64,000 bases of DNA from Taenia hydatigena (GCA_036345935.2 JADWOT020000009.1:16914574-16978573), one strand, 5' to 3'. Shown: positions 47,106-60,839, numbered from the stretch's first letter. Translations and numbers: made by a program. Notes: generated from the sequence alone by a model not told the origin.

Positions 47106-48299
47106 GTGGTATTTTGATGCCATGACATTTCCGTTGGCGAGATTTCAACACCGCTTCATCTTCTCTTGGCCATATGCAAGGTGGGAAGGAGACTATCGCG
47201 TCTCTAACACACAGCCTTGCATTTCCAAGGCGCCAAATTGAAACTCGTCTTTGCCTTCTTACCCATCATGAAATGGAGCAGGATCAGCCGAACTCAAGAC
47301 GCTGCAGAGTGTTCTTCTTAAGGATGAATGCTACGACTAGATGTAGGCTGGTACTTGTGGCAGATTGGTTTGATGTAGTGTCTGCCTGAATGCAAACGGA
47401 CTGACTGCAGACTGCTTGTTCTCATGCACCCTAGAGTTTGGACTGCTGAAAACAGGTCACCACCTCCCATCATGTTAGCCCTATATGGACAGATGCGCAC
47501 GATTGTGAGGCATATCGATGCAATAAGTTCCACTGGCACCCAAGTCGACATCAACTGTGTTACTTACAGTGGAAGGAGCCCACTTTGGCAAGACATCGTA
47601 GATGCGTGCCAGTCATCATCGTGGACTAGCGAATAATGTCTCTCAAATTTTATAAACGACATTTGCAATTGCTGTTAAGCTCATCACTAGATTCACGCGA
47701 ATACGGTGAGAACAATGCTAGATATTAGTGAGGGAGTACATCTATTTGCTTACGTGGTTGAAATTGTTCCTTTACTCATCCAAAAGACGATTTCCACGCT
47801 AACTTAGAGTAGAGTCGCATTCTGTTTGCGCTCAATCGGAAAGCCTTGGAGGACCGGACTGCAGTCATATCCTTTACCCGGTGATGGTGAGTTCACAAGC
47901 AGCGCAAGAATACGTTAAGATGCTGTGGATTCACAAATGCTTATGTACTCTCAATAACTTCCGCCTAACTAGACCGAAGCACAATGCGTGACGTGAGTCT
48001 TCACTGTGTGCGTTTCTCTAATTTGGGAGATATTCATCTCGATGATAAGAAGCGTGGGAGTTGGATGTGGGAGGGCCCACGTAATCTAACACACCGCATG
48101 GCATAGAAGTCATCTTGAAGGCCAGGAAGAGGAGATGGCATAGGCTGATTTGCGTGTGCAGCATCCTTATAAATACGCTTTGGGTCGTGAAGGCAAACAA
48201 TTACTGACATGAAGATGGCGCTTCAATTATGCTTCATTCTTCTTTTCGGTTAGATGTACTTCTGCAGTTGCATCCTTGTTGAATTATAACTTTTGCTTC
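47106..48299. other. No recognisable gene
   Basis: Short overlapping open frames (60-78 codons) only, without motifs. The three-unit tandem repeat begins at the right edge. Confidence 0.45.
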
Positions 48300-51200
48300 A
48301 AAACAGGCCATAACCAGCTGCATTCTAATACATCTACTCACTTTGAAGCCATCATACCGTCACGTCGTGGACAAGTGAAATCGGCACCGCTGAGTAGTCA
48401 TTCAGCCTGATTAGCCCATTTCCGATTTGTTGAGGTGCTAATGCCAGCGAAATCACTTCCGTTGGGGTTCTGTGGATTTCCAATCCATTCGCCTAAGCTA
48501 GAATCAGGAAGAAGGAATTTGCTGATGTGCTTGATAGACAATGAAAAATAACGGCAGTGTTAGCGTCTAACCTCGAATTCAATGCATAAACATTTGCGTA
48601 ACTCAGCAAAGGAGATGTCACGCCTAACGGACTGACTACCAACTCCTCGTACACTGTGACTGCAACCGTAGTGCACAATAAAACGCATATAATAGAATTT
48701 AGAATAGATGTTCAAGCACCAAGCATCGGTAGGCCATTACTTGCGATTATGCTGCAAAATAGCACATAGAATGTTACCATTCATTGATATTTGACGGAAA
48801 GTGTACCGGCTGCCTTTCTTACACAAGAGCACCATTTTATTTTAATATTAGGCGCCTATTCTTAGAGCTCTTTGACAAACTTTGCTATATAATGCACAAT
48901 TTACAAGTTGCAACTTAGCTATTCTTATGGTGTAAAGGGTGCAAACGACATGTTCACCGATCCATCATCTGTCGTCCTCTTCTCGTAATGTCACCTTATA
49001 TCTTGCTCATGCTTATTTTTTTTTCACTACTACCATCGCTGATTCTGTAAGAGTGTGGTTCTCGCCACAACATTTCCCTTTGGAATGCTGACAACTTTCG
49101 GTGAAGACATGGAGGGATGTGGGGGTTCCTGTAGGCACCATCCATGCCAGTATCACCCCAACAATCACTAGCCAGACATGCGCAAATGAAGGATTGATTA
49201 AAAGCTCAATCGTACCCTTCTTTCCTTGAATTTGTTCGGCATTCTGCAACTGCAGATACACAACTGCACATAATAGCGAAGGGGCAAACAGATCAAGTAG
49301 GCAATGAACCTGCATGTCTAGTGGAATGTTGTATTGTTCTTCTTTCATCTGGCTAGAAGAAGGGAGGGGGTGTTGAGTTGCATCCACAAAACCACTGCAG
49401 ATGGAGCAATACGGTCTGGTATGAGTCCAGCAATGCCTTGTTAATGTCACTCCAACTGGATGACATGGGAACTCGCATGAATTCAATTAGGGTAGGGTAG
49501 TAGTCAGTCCCTCCTGTCGTCAGATTTTTATCTATTGTAATTCTTTTGACGCGTTAGAGGCCTTTTTTCAAGACGCATTTTGTGGATTCTCGTTTGCGCG
49601 CATTTTGAACTCATCATGCTCTAGCGTCGTAAAGTGGAGGAAGCCCACCACCATGCAATGCCAGTGATAATGCATTCCCTTCCTTTCGCCGACTGCACCA
49701 GTCTAGACAAGTGCAGTCGACACCACTGAGTAGTCATTTTGGCTAACACTTACCGCATTTCATAAGTTGACGGCTTTGAGGCAAAAATTCTACAAAACCA
49801 CATTTATTGGGGTTCTGTGAATTCCCATTTTATCCACCTGAATTAGGATTCGCCAAGCCCAGATAAAGCGATCGATGTGGTAAGCAAAGTAAGGGCAGTG
49901 CTGGCCTCTGATCCCCAAACCGCAAAGTCTACTTCAGCGCGCAGTAGTGAAGTCGAAGTCACTCTTGGCAGACTGAAGCCAACTCAATGTGCACTGTGAA
50001 TTCGATAGAAATGGAAGGTGGGCGGAAATATTTTGATTTCAATGAAAACGTTTAAACACTAGTCGCTGGTTAGCTCCAAATTTCACACCGAATTATAATG
50101 TCTGCATTTGTTAGAAGAGGCGTCGATTACCACTCTTACACAAGCGCTTTGCTTGAATTTACATCTCGACGCTCATTACTAAATGACTTATGGGTGATTA
50201 TTATGCATGCTTTGCATGAGATGACTAGCACAATGTCTTGTTTGCGCAGGCCATGTAAGGGGAAGTGTCGTAACGACTAGCGACTCTAATGCAACTTCCG
50301 CAATCGCTGAGCTCCTACCAACTTGCACGGTTGTAGTACTTGCTTGAACACTGGCGTGAGTCAATGCCACCTTCATAATCATCCACCTTCGTCCGTAATG
50401 TCCCACTTCCTATTCATTCTTGCCTGATTAGCATAAATTTAAAATTTTGCATTGAATAACCCCAAATTAAAAAATACACGAATTTGGCACATTTGTTTGT
50501 GGTTAAATGGACAGGCTGGGAAGGTGCTCTCCACTTTGCAGTTAGGTTAACGAATATGTTGGTAGCCTCACCTCACTACCCAGCCTTCCCGTCCGAAAGA
50601 CATGTGGCTTGTTTCAATTCAGTAGAAGAGGGAATGAGTAGGTGGGAGTCAATGCAGTGACATATTCATTTCGCGTAATGGCTCACAATAGGCAAAGGGC
50701 AGTGTAGTGTTTCACGTAAAGGGAGGGGTGTAGTCGGTATGTCACTTACCTATCAGCATCGGTCATCGACACCTTGGTATGGCACACTTTTCAATTCTGC
50801 AAATGTGTGGTTGTCAATACCGAGGTAGGGTTAGGGAAGCTGGTGAGATGTGATGAAGGTATGGGACGATGTGAGGACCCAGATGGGCGCCATTTATGCA
50901 ATTATCCTTTCAGCGATCACTAGTTGGTAGAATGTTCAGTATTATTCCGCTTTTGCTTGATTACATAAGCTATTTGCATCTGAGGTTTTGGGCTGTTTAA
51001 GGACACCCATTAGTAGCTTAGTTTGTGCATTACATTTATCAAATAACATTTTCCGTCGCACAAATTGCATGTGTTCTGACCCATTAGAGGTCATCTCCAC
51101 CTCGGCATGCCACGTTATATCTTGCCCATTGATATCATTTCCACCCTCGCCAATCCTATAGAGACGTGTTTCCAAAGGGAACGCAGCATTGCCGAGTTGC

Positions 51201-51550
51201 AATCACCGATCTACGAATGCTGACAGGATGCGTTGGAGAAGGTGGGAGATTGCAGGACTCGAGCAGGCCTTATTTGTGCAAGCACCACTTCAATAACCAC
51301 TAGTCAAACATGCGTAATTGCAGAGTTAGCAGAATGCTCAGTGTCGTTTTACTTCTGGTACAATTCCTTTCGCTGTTGCAACTGAAGATGTACACCGGCA
51401 CATCATGGCAGGTGTTGGAGTAGGGACAAACTGAGCGAGTATAGAAAGATCCTTTAGGTCTAGCGGATTGTTGTGTTCGTTATTTCCATATCGTCGGAAG
51501 GAAGAGAGGGACTATGCCTACTGCGTGAGTGTGCGATTTTAAGCGTATGC
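48300..51550 (+). repeat. Degenerate tandem repeat, about 1.3 kb unit, two full and one partial copy
   Basis: Unit 1 (about 48300-49500) and unit 2 (about 49620-50940) share in order: GACAAGTG-A-TCG-CACC-CTGAGTAGTCATT (48369, 49706), TTGGGGTTCTGTG-ATT-CCA (48462, 49809), a CTTACACAAG-GC segment (48817, 50134), TCGTAATGTC-C (48984, 50393), and the GC-CCAT-ATGC-A-TATC--CC--C-ATCACTAG block (49135, 50887). A third partial copy at about 51080-51550 repeats the last two landmarks (CCACGTTATATCTTGCCCAT and CAATAACCACTAGTCAAACA). Identity is about 65-75%. The 157-codon minus-strand frame at 49013-49486 is not kept open in the other units. Confidence 0.75.
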
Positions 51551-53399
51551 TGTCCTATAGACTCAGCCAATCCTAATGAGGCATTCGCTTCCTCTAGACA
51601 AAACATCTAATAACGCCTAAAATCTATCTGGACACGACTTGGAGGAGGTCAAGAGATCGACAGTGGAAAGCGGCTGCCATTTTTTAACAACAACATGACT
51701 TCCTCACCTCTGTCACAGCGAAATCGCTCTGCCATAATTTTCGCTTCGTTGTGGTAGAATAAGCTAGTACATTACCCCTTTTCACTACCTTTAATCTTAC
51801 TGTATTTCCACAACTTTTGCTGAAGATTAAACACCGAACAAATATTCGCCTTCCTTCGCATTGCCTAGAATAAATGATTGGGGAAGAGAGATGAAGAGGA
51901 AGGGAAGCGGCTTGTTCTTGAGTTCTTCTTCTACTTAGAAAGTGAAATAGAAAGGTTAACAGATTTTCAAGTCAAAAGCTTATTCTTTTCTTCATTTGGC
52001 CCCTTTTATTCCTCTACAGCACTCACATCCACTGACAATCTTAAACGCTGCTTTACACAAGGCATCTCTGCCCATAGATTGAGCCCACTTCCGCATCGAG
52101 ACAAATGGACGCCCACTGTATTTTAATATCTCATAAGAAGCGGTTTATTGTTTTACATCAAGCCGGCTATGGAATGAGGCGTTTAGGTATCCAGAAGTCC
52201 AACACGCTTTCGGGAAGTGTTTTCGTTGTACTCTATTTAAACATCCACTGATTGCGCATATTACAACTTGCCTTGGAAAGTCTCCATTCTGACTGAGATC
52301 AACGGGCTTTCTCTGAAGCCGATGCGTCAGTCATTGGGTTATTCCGGTTCTTATTAGACCGCATCCTTTCTTCGACCACAATTTGGCAAGAATCCAAACC
52401 TCTCTATGAACAAACCTTTTGTGAGTCTTTTAAGTGGGTGTCAGTGGGATTCAGTTGATGTTAAGGGCATCGCACCAATGGATAAACACAAGGGGATGCG
52501 TTTTAATGGTACGCATGCAAACAGGAATTATATTTTACAGGCTTCGGGCATTATAGTAAGTGGTTGCGGCGAGGTACACCACAACGCAGCATAAACCATT
52601 CAAGGGAGCTCTACTTTAGCTGAGGACAAATATAGTACTTCATTGTCCTAGTTCTAAGCCTTATTCCCCTCCTCCTCCACAACTTTGCAGGCTGGAGGCA
52701 ATTTAGCAAGTCGCTGCAGTGAGATGCACCGGAAGTGTCAAGGACAATTTGATCAAAGAATGCGTTAAAATCCTCACTTGTCTTCTACGTGTGGATAATT
52801 GGAAACAGTGCAGAGAGAAAGCTAGTCTTGGAAAACTACTCAAGAACTAATAAATGACAAGACTAAGGAGGCAGATGTGCAGCAATACAAAGGGAATGCA
52901 TAGAGGATCTGAGTGAACGAAGTCGTTGAGATTTAGGCGCATTCCGTACCCCGAGTAATGTCAATCAGCAATTCGGTAAGGCGTGTGTCAGACGAGTGTC
53001 TGATTATCTGCTCGACGGGAAGGCAGAGAACACAGGATCTTGGATAGTTGCCTGCATGCGTACAAACTTGTCCCAAATGATACGATGGTTTTATCTATCA
53101 AAGGAGGGAAGAATCCACTTTATTATAGGCTTATTTCACTATACTTGATAGAGATAGATTTAACAAATGGAAGGAAAATAGGACCCTTCATTCCATGAAG
53201 CAAGTTGTGCTATCAGAAGCATTGTGAATTCGCAATTGAGAAACACTACGAAGGCAACTCGGAATTGACGCCGCTTTGGCTTATTAACTTGCGGATACAG
53301 CCAAACAAACAATGAGGCAGCATCAGCCCAATAACTCCTGAGCTTACTGCTCCAAGGACGATTTTGCAATTTTCAGTATAAAAGGAGGCCACATATCAA
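51551..53399. other. No recognisable gene
   Basis: Open frames of 62-82 codons without motifs. A 15-base segment at about 52542-52556 is flanked by TATATTTTACAG and GTAAGT, so it could be a microexon, but nothing supports a surrounding gene. Confidence 0.4.
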
Positions 53400-53899
53400 A
53401 ATGGCATGGTGTCCTGTCCTTTATTTGCAAACTTTTGCGACTGTTTGGTGGTATACGTGAGCTGGCTCGCCACACCTGATCCCATGCAGCATCTACATAA
53501 AATCGTCGTCCTCTTTCATTTTGTTCGCGGAGAGAAAAGGGAATGTGATTGCTGAGGCAGAGAAATGAAGGGTAGGTCTGTTTTAAAGCAGTTATAACGT
53601 GCGCAGCAATTTGGAAGTTGGTATCTCTGAACTGGCATGTGTGCTATAGCATCTACTGTCTCCCCGGGATTCGACTGTAGGGAATTTTGTCAGTCACGAG
53701 GGCCTTCCTGCCAATCCTGTAGCCACGACTGGGGTTGATTTGATGGCCACTCAAAGAAGGATACCGTCCATCTGCGTGGACGTCCTCTCCTCTTTACAGC
53801 TTTTTTACAATTTTAATTGTGCAGGCATTTCTTTACCGCAGTCCCATAAGAACGGGAATACCACCGCCCAGTTGTGCTGCATGACCTCTCAGAGCTTTC

Positions 53900-54400
53900 G
53901 ATAAGTCCCCAGAATTGTGGAGACTAAGCCACAATTTGCACAGTATGGCACTGCTCTGCTGCCAGAATTCATTTCTTTTTACCTATTTACGTTTGCGGTC
54001 CGGAGGATAAAGGTTGGACGAAATAAACAAAAGCGTTAAGCTTTTACAAAACTTGAGCAACCATTATAGGCAGAAGAAAATCGCTAAGCAGACATTAAAG
54101 TAGGGTTTAACCCTTGCGCAAACAGCAACTTGGACAGTCTGCTGTTGGATACACAGTTTTTTAAAAATACAGCCCACTATCAACTTGATCATTTAAGTCT
54201 GCGCAACAAACTGCTAACATTATCTCGTAAGCAACTACTGGTGATAAATGGGCTAAGGATGCATTTTTTTGTGGAAATGTGGAGATAAACGCAAATTTTA
54301 AGCTGGATGGGGCATTCGCTTTGGTGATGAGAATAGTAGCTACTGCTAGGCGCGCGTAGTCTTCGAATTCCGAGATGGATTTTAGTTTGAACTGCACATC
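53900..54400 (+). repeat. Dispersed repeat family, copy 1
   Basis: Aligns with 61330-61740: AACTTGAGCAACCATTATAG-C with AGCTCATGCAATCAAAATAAAC, TC-GCTAAG-AGACATTAA-T with TT-GCCAAACAGATAGTTAAG-T, TGTT-GATA-ACA-TTT with TGTCAGATAGACAATTT, and AGCTGGATGGGGCATTCG with AGCCAGATTGTGGCGTTTG. Non-coding as far as seen. Confidence 0.65.
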
Positions 54401-55699
54401 CCGACTCTGTAATTTGAACGTATTTTCCAGGGGAAGGTTACGCTAATACCGTTCGAATTCCACATGTCAGCTAATGTCAAATCACTACTATGTCTCATGA
54501 AAATGAGACAGTGTGCAAAATTATCAAGGCGTTAAAGGGATAGTGCTCTCCCACCCCAAAAATTTGAAGTAGACCATAGAAATTTGGTCCTTAGACCGGT
54601 GAGTTTGACCTTGGCAGGTGGTTGGTGGTAGAGTAATGGAAGGTGATGAAGACACTTGGTTTATATACATAATTTCTTGATACATTTTTAGTAAAATACG
54701 AGCAATCGAGGTGACCGGTTGCCTCCATTCATGTAATTTGCAAAAGCTTTTTGAGTCGAGATTCGCCTGTTCAGCCAGATGTCCACACAGTCTTTCCAGG
54801 GCTGAAGAGGGGACAAATGGACCACGATGATTCGTCACGAAAACCCAAGTGTCATCAGCTCCTTCTAACCAGACCACGAAAATTGAGGTGATGCAATTTC
54901 GTGGAGATGAAATAGCTCTCTTTCCACATCGTCTCAACTTGGGAAAAGCATTCAACCTACAGTCCAAATGTAGGACTTAATGCCTTACACGCTCTTATCA
55001 TCCCATGGAGGTAAAGCCACAAACGTGGAAGAGAGAAGTGAGCGATCCAACTCCACTTCTCTGGGTTGCACTGTGGCAGATGATATTGCCCTTTCCATTA
55101 AAAGCGAGCCCATAATTTACATAGACTAGGAGTTCTGCCCACACATTGTGTACTTCTGCAACTATTGGGAGACATCGTTTGGCAACTCAACGTCACCTTC
55201 TACTGCACAGCACTTAAGCCTATCTTTTCTCATGTACAGCGACTTCCCCACCTCTTTTCTACTATTTGTGGCTTAGAAGGAAATCTCAGTATCCGGCCAG
55301 AGAATCAAAGCACAAAATGCAATTTTAAGGCAAAGCCATTGAGTAACCTGTTAGGCTGCAGCATCCCAAGCCTCCTCTGCGTTCGATTTATGCCCTACCA
55401 ACATTGACAAGTACTTACAATTTGATGTTCCGAAGAGTGTCTCTCTGCCGATCCTATTGTCAAAATGAGGCATGATATCCGGAGAAGCTCGAAAAGGAAA
55501 ACCAATCACCGCATGGTCTTTCTTCTCTTTTCAATTCTGCTTACAACTCTACTCGCGTCTCTCTACTCCGAAAACTTGGGAAGGAGAGCACCATTGCTTA
55601 TTGGTGGTACATGGCCTCCTGAAGGAGCCAACGTGCTTTACAAGTCCATAAAATAATGGAGGATGAGGCGCAAAATTGCTTGATTCGTAACCGTCTTGT
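54401..55699. other. No confident gene
   Basis: Contains a 147-codon minus-strand frame (54524-54967) and a 63-codon plus-strand frame (55465-55656) that includes a Met followed by a leucine-rich stretch like a signal peptide (MVFLLFSILLTTLLASLYS). Neither has a family match or splice support. Confidence 0.35.
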
Positions 55700-55900
55700 G
55701 CGATCCCCTCGCCATATAAATAATCCATCAAAATCAAGCAAACTGACTGCATTTCACTGTACGTTGCCCAGTCCCGATTTATTGCATTCCAATTGTTTAT
55801 TCCGCTTAAGTAATTAATGAGCAGGCAAAGCATCGTTTTTGTGCAAAAGAGGAGTTCATTATAATTTCAAGCCAGATATAATGTTATTAATAATCCCGCT
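55700..55900 (+). repeat. Dispersed repeat family, copy 2 (short)
   Basis: Shares TCAAGCAAACTGACTGCATT, TTTTTGTGCAAAAGAGGAG and AAGCCAGATATAATG with the corresponding parts of the copies at 56390-57520 and 61330-62310. Confidence 0.55.
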
Positions 55901-56389
55901 CATTTCATTCCAAAGGAGATAACGCCTTCCCAAACTGTTCCGTTCAACCGCAAAACGTGTGCCAAATGCGTGCATTTTTCACCCAACTAGCATTCATCAT
56001 GAGATGTTAAATTAATGCTAATTAAGTGAGCATGAATAAGGGGCAGGACATTCGCGACACCATGGATGTCTGCGAGGGAGAAAGAGGTGATGAGAAAATG
56101 CAAGTTTTGCATCGCGACATTGTTTGGAGTTGGTTGATTGGGAAATGAGCATTCACTCATCCACTCTACCCGTGAGCATTCTTCTATCACGTCCTCCCCA
56201 AAACGAGAATGTCACCACTTCGTGGTAACACGCAGCCTCTCAGAGCATTCAATTCGTCTCCTCAATTTGCAGGAAGAGGTCATAATCTGCTTGGATCAGA
56301 AGAGCTCTGTTTTCAGATTTCATTCCTTTCCACTCATTGATACACATTACTCGGTAGATAAAATGATGGACTAACTAAATGCTGACGCT

Positions 56390-57520
56390 GAGCTTCTCCA
56401 AAATTTAAAAGACTATTTTTTGCAAAAGAGAGTTTTCGAGCAGATATAAAGATTGACTACGTGTTGACAATAATCTGGGCAGTCTACTTCTACCATAAAG
56501 TGCATCAACAGCCCTCAATTTAACTGACTGAAATGACTACATTCCAATGCGAAGGTATCCAAGTAGTAGTTAGGCAAATAATTAGAGTCGTGAAGGATTG
56601 AATCTAAAAACAAGATTAAGCCAGATGTGGTGTTAGGCTTGTTGAAAGCGAGAAGTGTCTACTGCTAGGCTGTCATCAGTGGCACTGATTTATACTCCTG
56701 TTAAACTTGAGACGTCTTTAAGAAGTTAGGAACCGTCGCGCTGCGCAGTCAGATTGGCAGATTAGGGGGTCTAAAGGCCTCCAGCAAGGATATTTATTCC
56801 TTACGCAGTTCATTTGGCAGTGCAGCTGATTCGGTTGCTGTGGTTGCAATGAAAGTTATTTTTGTCTGCCCATTTCCTACGAAAACCTGTCATATTGGTC
56901 GCAGCAACAGCTGATGTAAGTTATTTAACTTCTTTACAAAAACGAATCTTACGCATGAGTGCCTCAACCAAATAAAAATAGGAAGCGTTCGAAACCGTAC
57001 AGCAGGAATAACATCAATGTTTTGATGAGTAAAACAAATCAGGATGATTGCGTGTGGCCTTTGAAATAAGCACCGGACATTTTCAAGGTAATTCACAATC
57101 ATTTGAAAGTCCATATTTCCTCTCAGGTAGAAGCTGTCTTTACTCAGGTTTGTCCCATTTCCAAATTTGTCGCCACTTCTAATAAACCTGACCTAAAGTA
57201 TCGAGTGATAACTGAGGTCGCAATAAGTCACAGCAGCATGGCAGAATATGCACCACCTACTAACGGAACGTTTGACAGGACAGTAGTCTACCCTCTGGAA
57301 TATGCCAGCTAACATAAATGCATTTCGTACAGAACATCAACGAATCAAACCATTACATAGGTCGCCGCCTCTATCAGCCACCCTTCCTCCTTCCCTGGCA
57401 CCCTACCCAACGCATCGTTTCCTAAAGCGTGGTTGGCTCGGCATCAACTCTCCCTCTCCTCATGGACTACCAGTTACAGTGCTCGAAACCTCTCGTATGT
57501 GAAGAGGTATATAGTTTCTA
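56390..57520 (+). repeat. Dispersed repeat family, copy 3
   Basis: The best-preserved copy, in the same orientation as 61550-62310. Shared segments: AAGCCAGAT-GTG-TGTT, CATTTGGCAGTG-AGCTG (56811, 61826), TGCCCATTTC-TA near 56869 and 61878, CAGAACATCAACGAATC (57331 and 62089), and the closing CTCGAAACCTCT-GTATGTGAAGAGG (57482 and 62277). About 75-80% identical in the last block, with small indels. Confidence 0.8.
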
Positions 57521-58769
57521 CATGATTAGAGTGCAGTGAAGTGTGTATGGCAGGCACGAATTAAGATCTATTAAACTTTGCCTCCTACCAGGTTGGAAGA
57601 TGATGCAAAGTAAACGCTAGTAGACAAGTCTAACGAATGTATAAATAGCCTCTGCCTTGGAGTCGACAGAAGAATTTCGACAGGGCTGGATCCTACAAAT
57701 CCGCTTGTTGCGTTGAAGCTGGAGATTGGTGGTGTAGCGGTAACATACTTCTTTCGGCGCTCTCTTCCACGCCCTCTCTACACTGAACCCACCCAGCTCA
57801 ATTCAGATGTAGTGAGAGGAGGGCTGCCTTGTAAAGATTTGTTGATTCCGCAATGTTGATAAAGATGGCGCAAAGCTATTTTAGGAAACTCGGTCCAAGC
57901 CCTTTGATTGCAGTGAAGATCAGACTAGAGCAAAATGTGGCAGGAGCGGTGAGGAAGTGTGACGATTGTCCAAAGATCAGAGCCTTAGGGTTGTGCGTAT
58001 ATCACTCTCATGGACTCAAACTGTGTGCTTCTCCTCATCATTTAGAGCAAGTAAGCAGCTCCAGCCCTATTTGTTGCACTTCCTTTTCGCCGACAGAAGT
58101 GGAATTGCCGTCAAGTATTTATAGTTGGTCGGGCTTCAAAATGAATGCTCGATTCAGGCCAGAGGATAACTATTGCATGTGTCACACGACCTGCTTTATT
58201 TGGCGATGAATATTTGACCCATTTTAAGTGTTGGGTGTCTAACCGAATATTTGTCCTGCTAGAGTAAGCAAAGCCAGCCTTTGTCTAGGGCTAGAAGGCG
58301 GTGAATTGAAAATTGCCAGGAATATGGCCTGTTTAACTTACAGCCTTTGCTTGTAAGCGCAGAGGACATTCAAACAAGGTATGTTCTGGCTTTCATTTAG
58401 TGCCCTTTATAATAGTACTGAGTGATCTAACCTGCAAAAGTATGTGAAATCGAAGAGCATAGATACCACACCTCGAAGCTATTCAAAATACCTTGGCGTT
58501 TTGCTCTCACTCTAGCAGGAGATTAGCTTTGTCAGGTAAAAGACATTCCAACTTTCATTAACTGCCATGCAACAAGACTTGTCTGGCCTGTAAGATGGGC
58601 AAAGTCATCAAAACTACCTCCTAGACAGCGACCGGCGCAATTTACCATGGAAAATCATTGAATATCTGCACACCTAAGACCCTCACTTTAAGACATTTAG
58701 CAAGCCATGAGGTCACACTTGTGCACGTTGAAAGAAAGGAGGATGGGCTGATTTCGGAGCCCATTTTAA
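57521..58769. other. No confident gene; one 118-codon frame
   Basis: The plus-strand frame 57853-58209 starts with ATG and has a cysteine-rich middle (KCDDCPKIRALGLCVYHSHG). A GTAAGC donor-like site at 58050 would cut it after residue 66. It lies between repeats and has no recognised domain or paralogue in the window, so chance is likely. Confidence 0.3.
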
Positions 58770-59490
58770 TAAAATGTGTGCGACACCTTTTGTGCTGTCA
58801 GGACGTCACTTTGAAGGTGATTCGTATCCTTCCCAATTTCTCGCGCCAAGATATTTCGCGTCGAATCCTCCGTGTCACTTATTTTGCATATCATCGCCGC
58901 CATCCCATACTCGTCCGTTCATTCCCTATTTATTCCTTCATTCATCCACAGCTGTTCCGTTCGGTGGACTGAGACGTGCGCTTGATTAGCCTGTTTGTCG
59001 AAATTGCATCACGCAACAGAAGTTTAAATGGCATTCCTGCAAGCAAATTCGTTGTCCTAACACAATAGCGGAATGCTTGACCCAGCTCGCAATGCTGGTG
59101 ATATGTAACTGAAGGCAATGATGCTACCTGGTCACTGCAAAAGAGATCGAGCAAGAGTCCATTGAATTTACCTAATTATAGCAAAACACCTGGCAAAGTG
59201 GAGAAGAGTTGGGAGGCTGCTAGCGCAATGCGAGTTGTGAGATGTGAGGACCTGCAGGCAAGGAATGCATCAAACGCGAAAATGAGTTAACTAGGTACAC
59301 ACTTGCAGCTGTTGCAAAAGGTGGTTTGGCAAAGTTACCAGAACCTGACAAAATCTCTTTAGTGATGATGGAGAACACTTGCTGGGTCACAGACGCAAAT
59401 GTCAAATGGGTGCAGAGAAGTTGCATGCAGAAATCATTTTTTGACGAAACAAAGCAAAAATATGACTTAGCATGACGCTGAAGTGTGTTG
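58770..59490 (+). repeat. Large inverted repeat, left arm
   Basis: Reverse-complement partner of 62770-63475. Matching blocks include TTCCGTTCGGTGGA-TGAGACGTG near 58955-58978 (partner near 63275-63295), GCATCACGCAACAGA-GTTT near 59005-59024 (partner near 63223-63242), CCTAACACAA near 59057 (partner near 63181), and ATGCAGAAATCATTTTTTGA near 59435-59454 (partner near 62820-62840). The translated frames of the arms also match in places (VRHLLC--DVTL against MRHALC--NVTL; LLRDA and STER in both). Identity is about 70% by eye. Confidence 0.8.
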
Positions 59491-60839
59491 CTGGTTTTTA
59501 AGAGGGTAGTTAAGGCACCGAACAATTCAGCTATCGCTGATTGCACTTCGTGCCATTTTGGTGGCCTCCCATGCATTTTGTTTGTACTAGGCAGAATGCT
59601 CTGTCACACCACTTCAGTCAATTAGTGCTAGAGAGAAGAAGTAGATAGTAATAAATCTGTCTGTTTTGCAACTGTAACGACTCAAAACGCGTAATGAGGT
59701 AGGTGAGAGCAGCATGGGAGAGTAACCTCTCGTCCTGTTAAAATATCCATTCAGCTTCCTCCCTCACCACTGGAAAACAGCACAAGACATGCTTTCCTTT
59801 TAGTGCATCGTTTAGTTTCGAGCAAACCGTTACCCCCCGCACCACCACTTATATGCTTAATTTCACTCTTTGCATTCGCTACTCCTTCCAAGGGAAAGAA
59901 TCCAGAAGCGGAACTCAAATATGTGCGATTCGCTTCTCTTTCGATGAGGCATCATCGGATTCAGTAAATCTTAAGTGCACTACTTTGAAGTCGAATTAGC
60001 ACTGTTTTGTCCTATGAGGCATGCGTAAAATAAGGCCTAAGTACATGGTAGTTCACTGTAATTGTGTTGATAAAATAAGAGAAAGAGCAGTGCGGCTGGT
60101 TACGCTGAAATGTCACGTGCTGCATCATGGTAGTTGTGTTCTCGTGGAGATGGCATTTCCATTAATTTTGGTGACAGAAGTCAAAGAGCTTTCTACTTGT
60201 AGCATTAGAGGAGAGTAGCAGAAACGGTTCCTTTAGCTAATGAGTTTAGCCTCAGTATTTTTAGTCTGACATCCAGCTGCCTGCAAAACAATGAATAGGA
60301 AGGAAGTAACGTTGTCTATCTTATGTCCCTTCTCCGCATTTTCATAATTTAACAGAAGTTATCAAGGAGATTAATGACCATCACTTTAATGTCCTACTGC
60401 GATTGTCTGCTTTGTAGGGCCTCATCTGTCCACAGGCAAAAAGGTGAACAAGTGGACGGACTATGGCGGTTCGTCATAACCACCTCATTGTCGTGTGATA
60501 CTTCCAATCGAGTCACGACAATTGTCAACGTCGTTTGCGCGGTGGGTCGGAAGTCTTTAATTCCTAAAAAAGAGTAGTCTATTAAATTAAATGGGCTTTG
60601 AGACTTGACTCACTCTAAGCCTCAACATTACTTTTAAAATGTGCTTTAAAATGTTACATCCCTTGCTCATTCTAAGGGGAATAAACCAAAGGTGGAAGGC
60701 AGAAATGCGCAAGTGGCTTTTCTTTCATCGTGATAGCATCAAGTTTAGTAACTGCTTTGAGGACGGATTTGCAAATTTTATTCACAAAAAGGAGGCTACA
60801 CATCACATTGACATTAGGTGCTGCCTTCCCACTACGAAC
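59491..60839. other. No recognisable gene (spacer of the large inverted repeat)
   Basis: Open frames of 65-67 codons only, without motifs. Nothing resembling a transposase, integrase or reverse transcriptase is seen in the part of the spacer read here. Confidence 0.4.

Noticed and set aside
49013..49486. 157-codon minus-strand open frame with two hydrophobic stretches
   Set aside because: It lies in a unit of the tandem repeat. The equivalent segments in the other units have stops and frameshifts, and no family is recognised.
54524..54967. 147-codon minus-strand open frame
   Set aside because: It has no recognised domain and no partner in the repeat copies nearby; chance is likely.
55465..55656. 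Short frame with a signal-peptide-like leucine run
   Set aside because: Only 63 codons, next to repeats, without splice support. The hydrophobic run alone is not enough.
57853..58209. Cysteine-containing 118-codon plus-strand frame, considered as a zinc-binding protein
   Set aside because: The cysteine and histidine spacing does not match any zinc-finger class I know. Kept only as a note in the stretch description.
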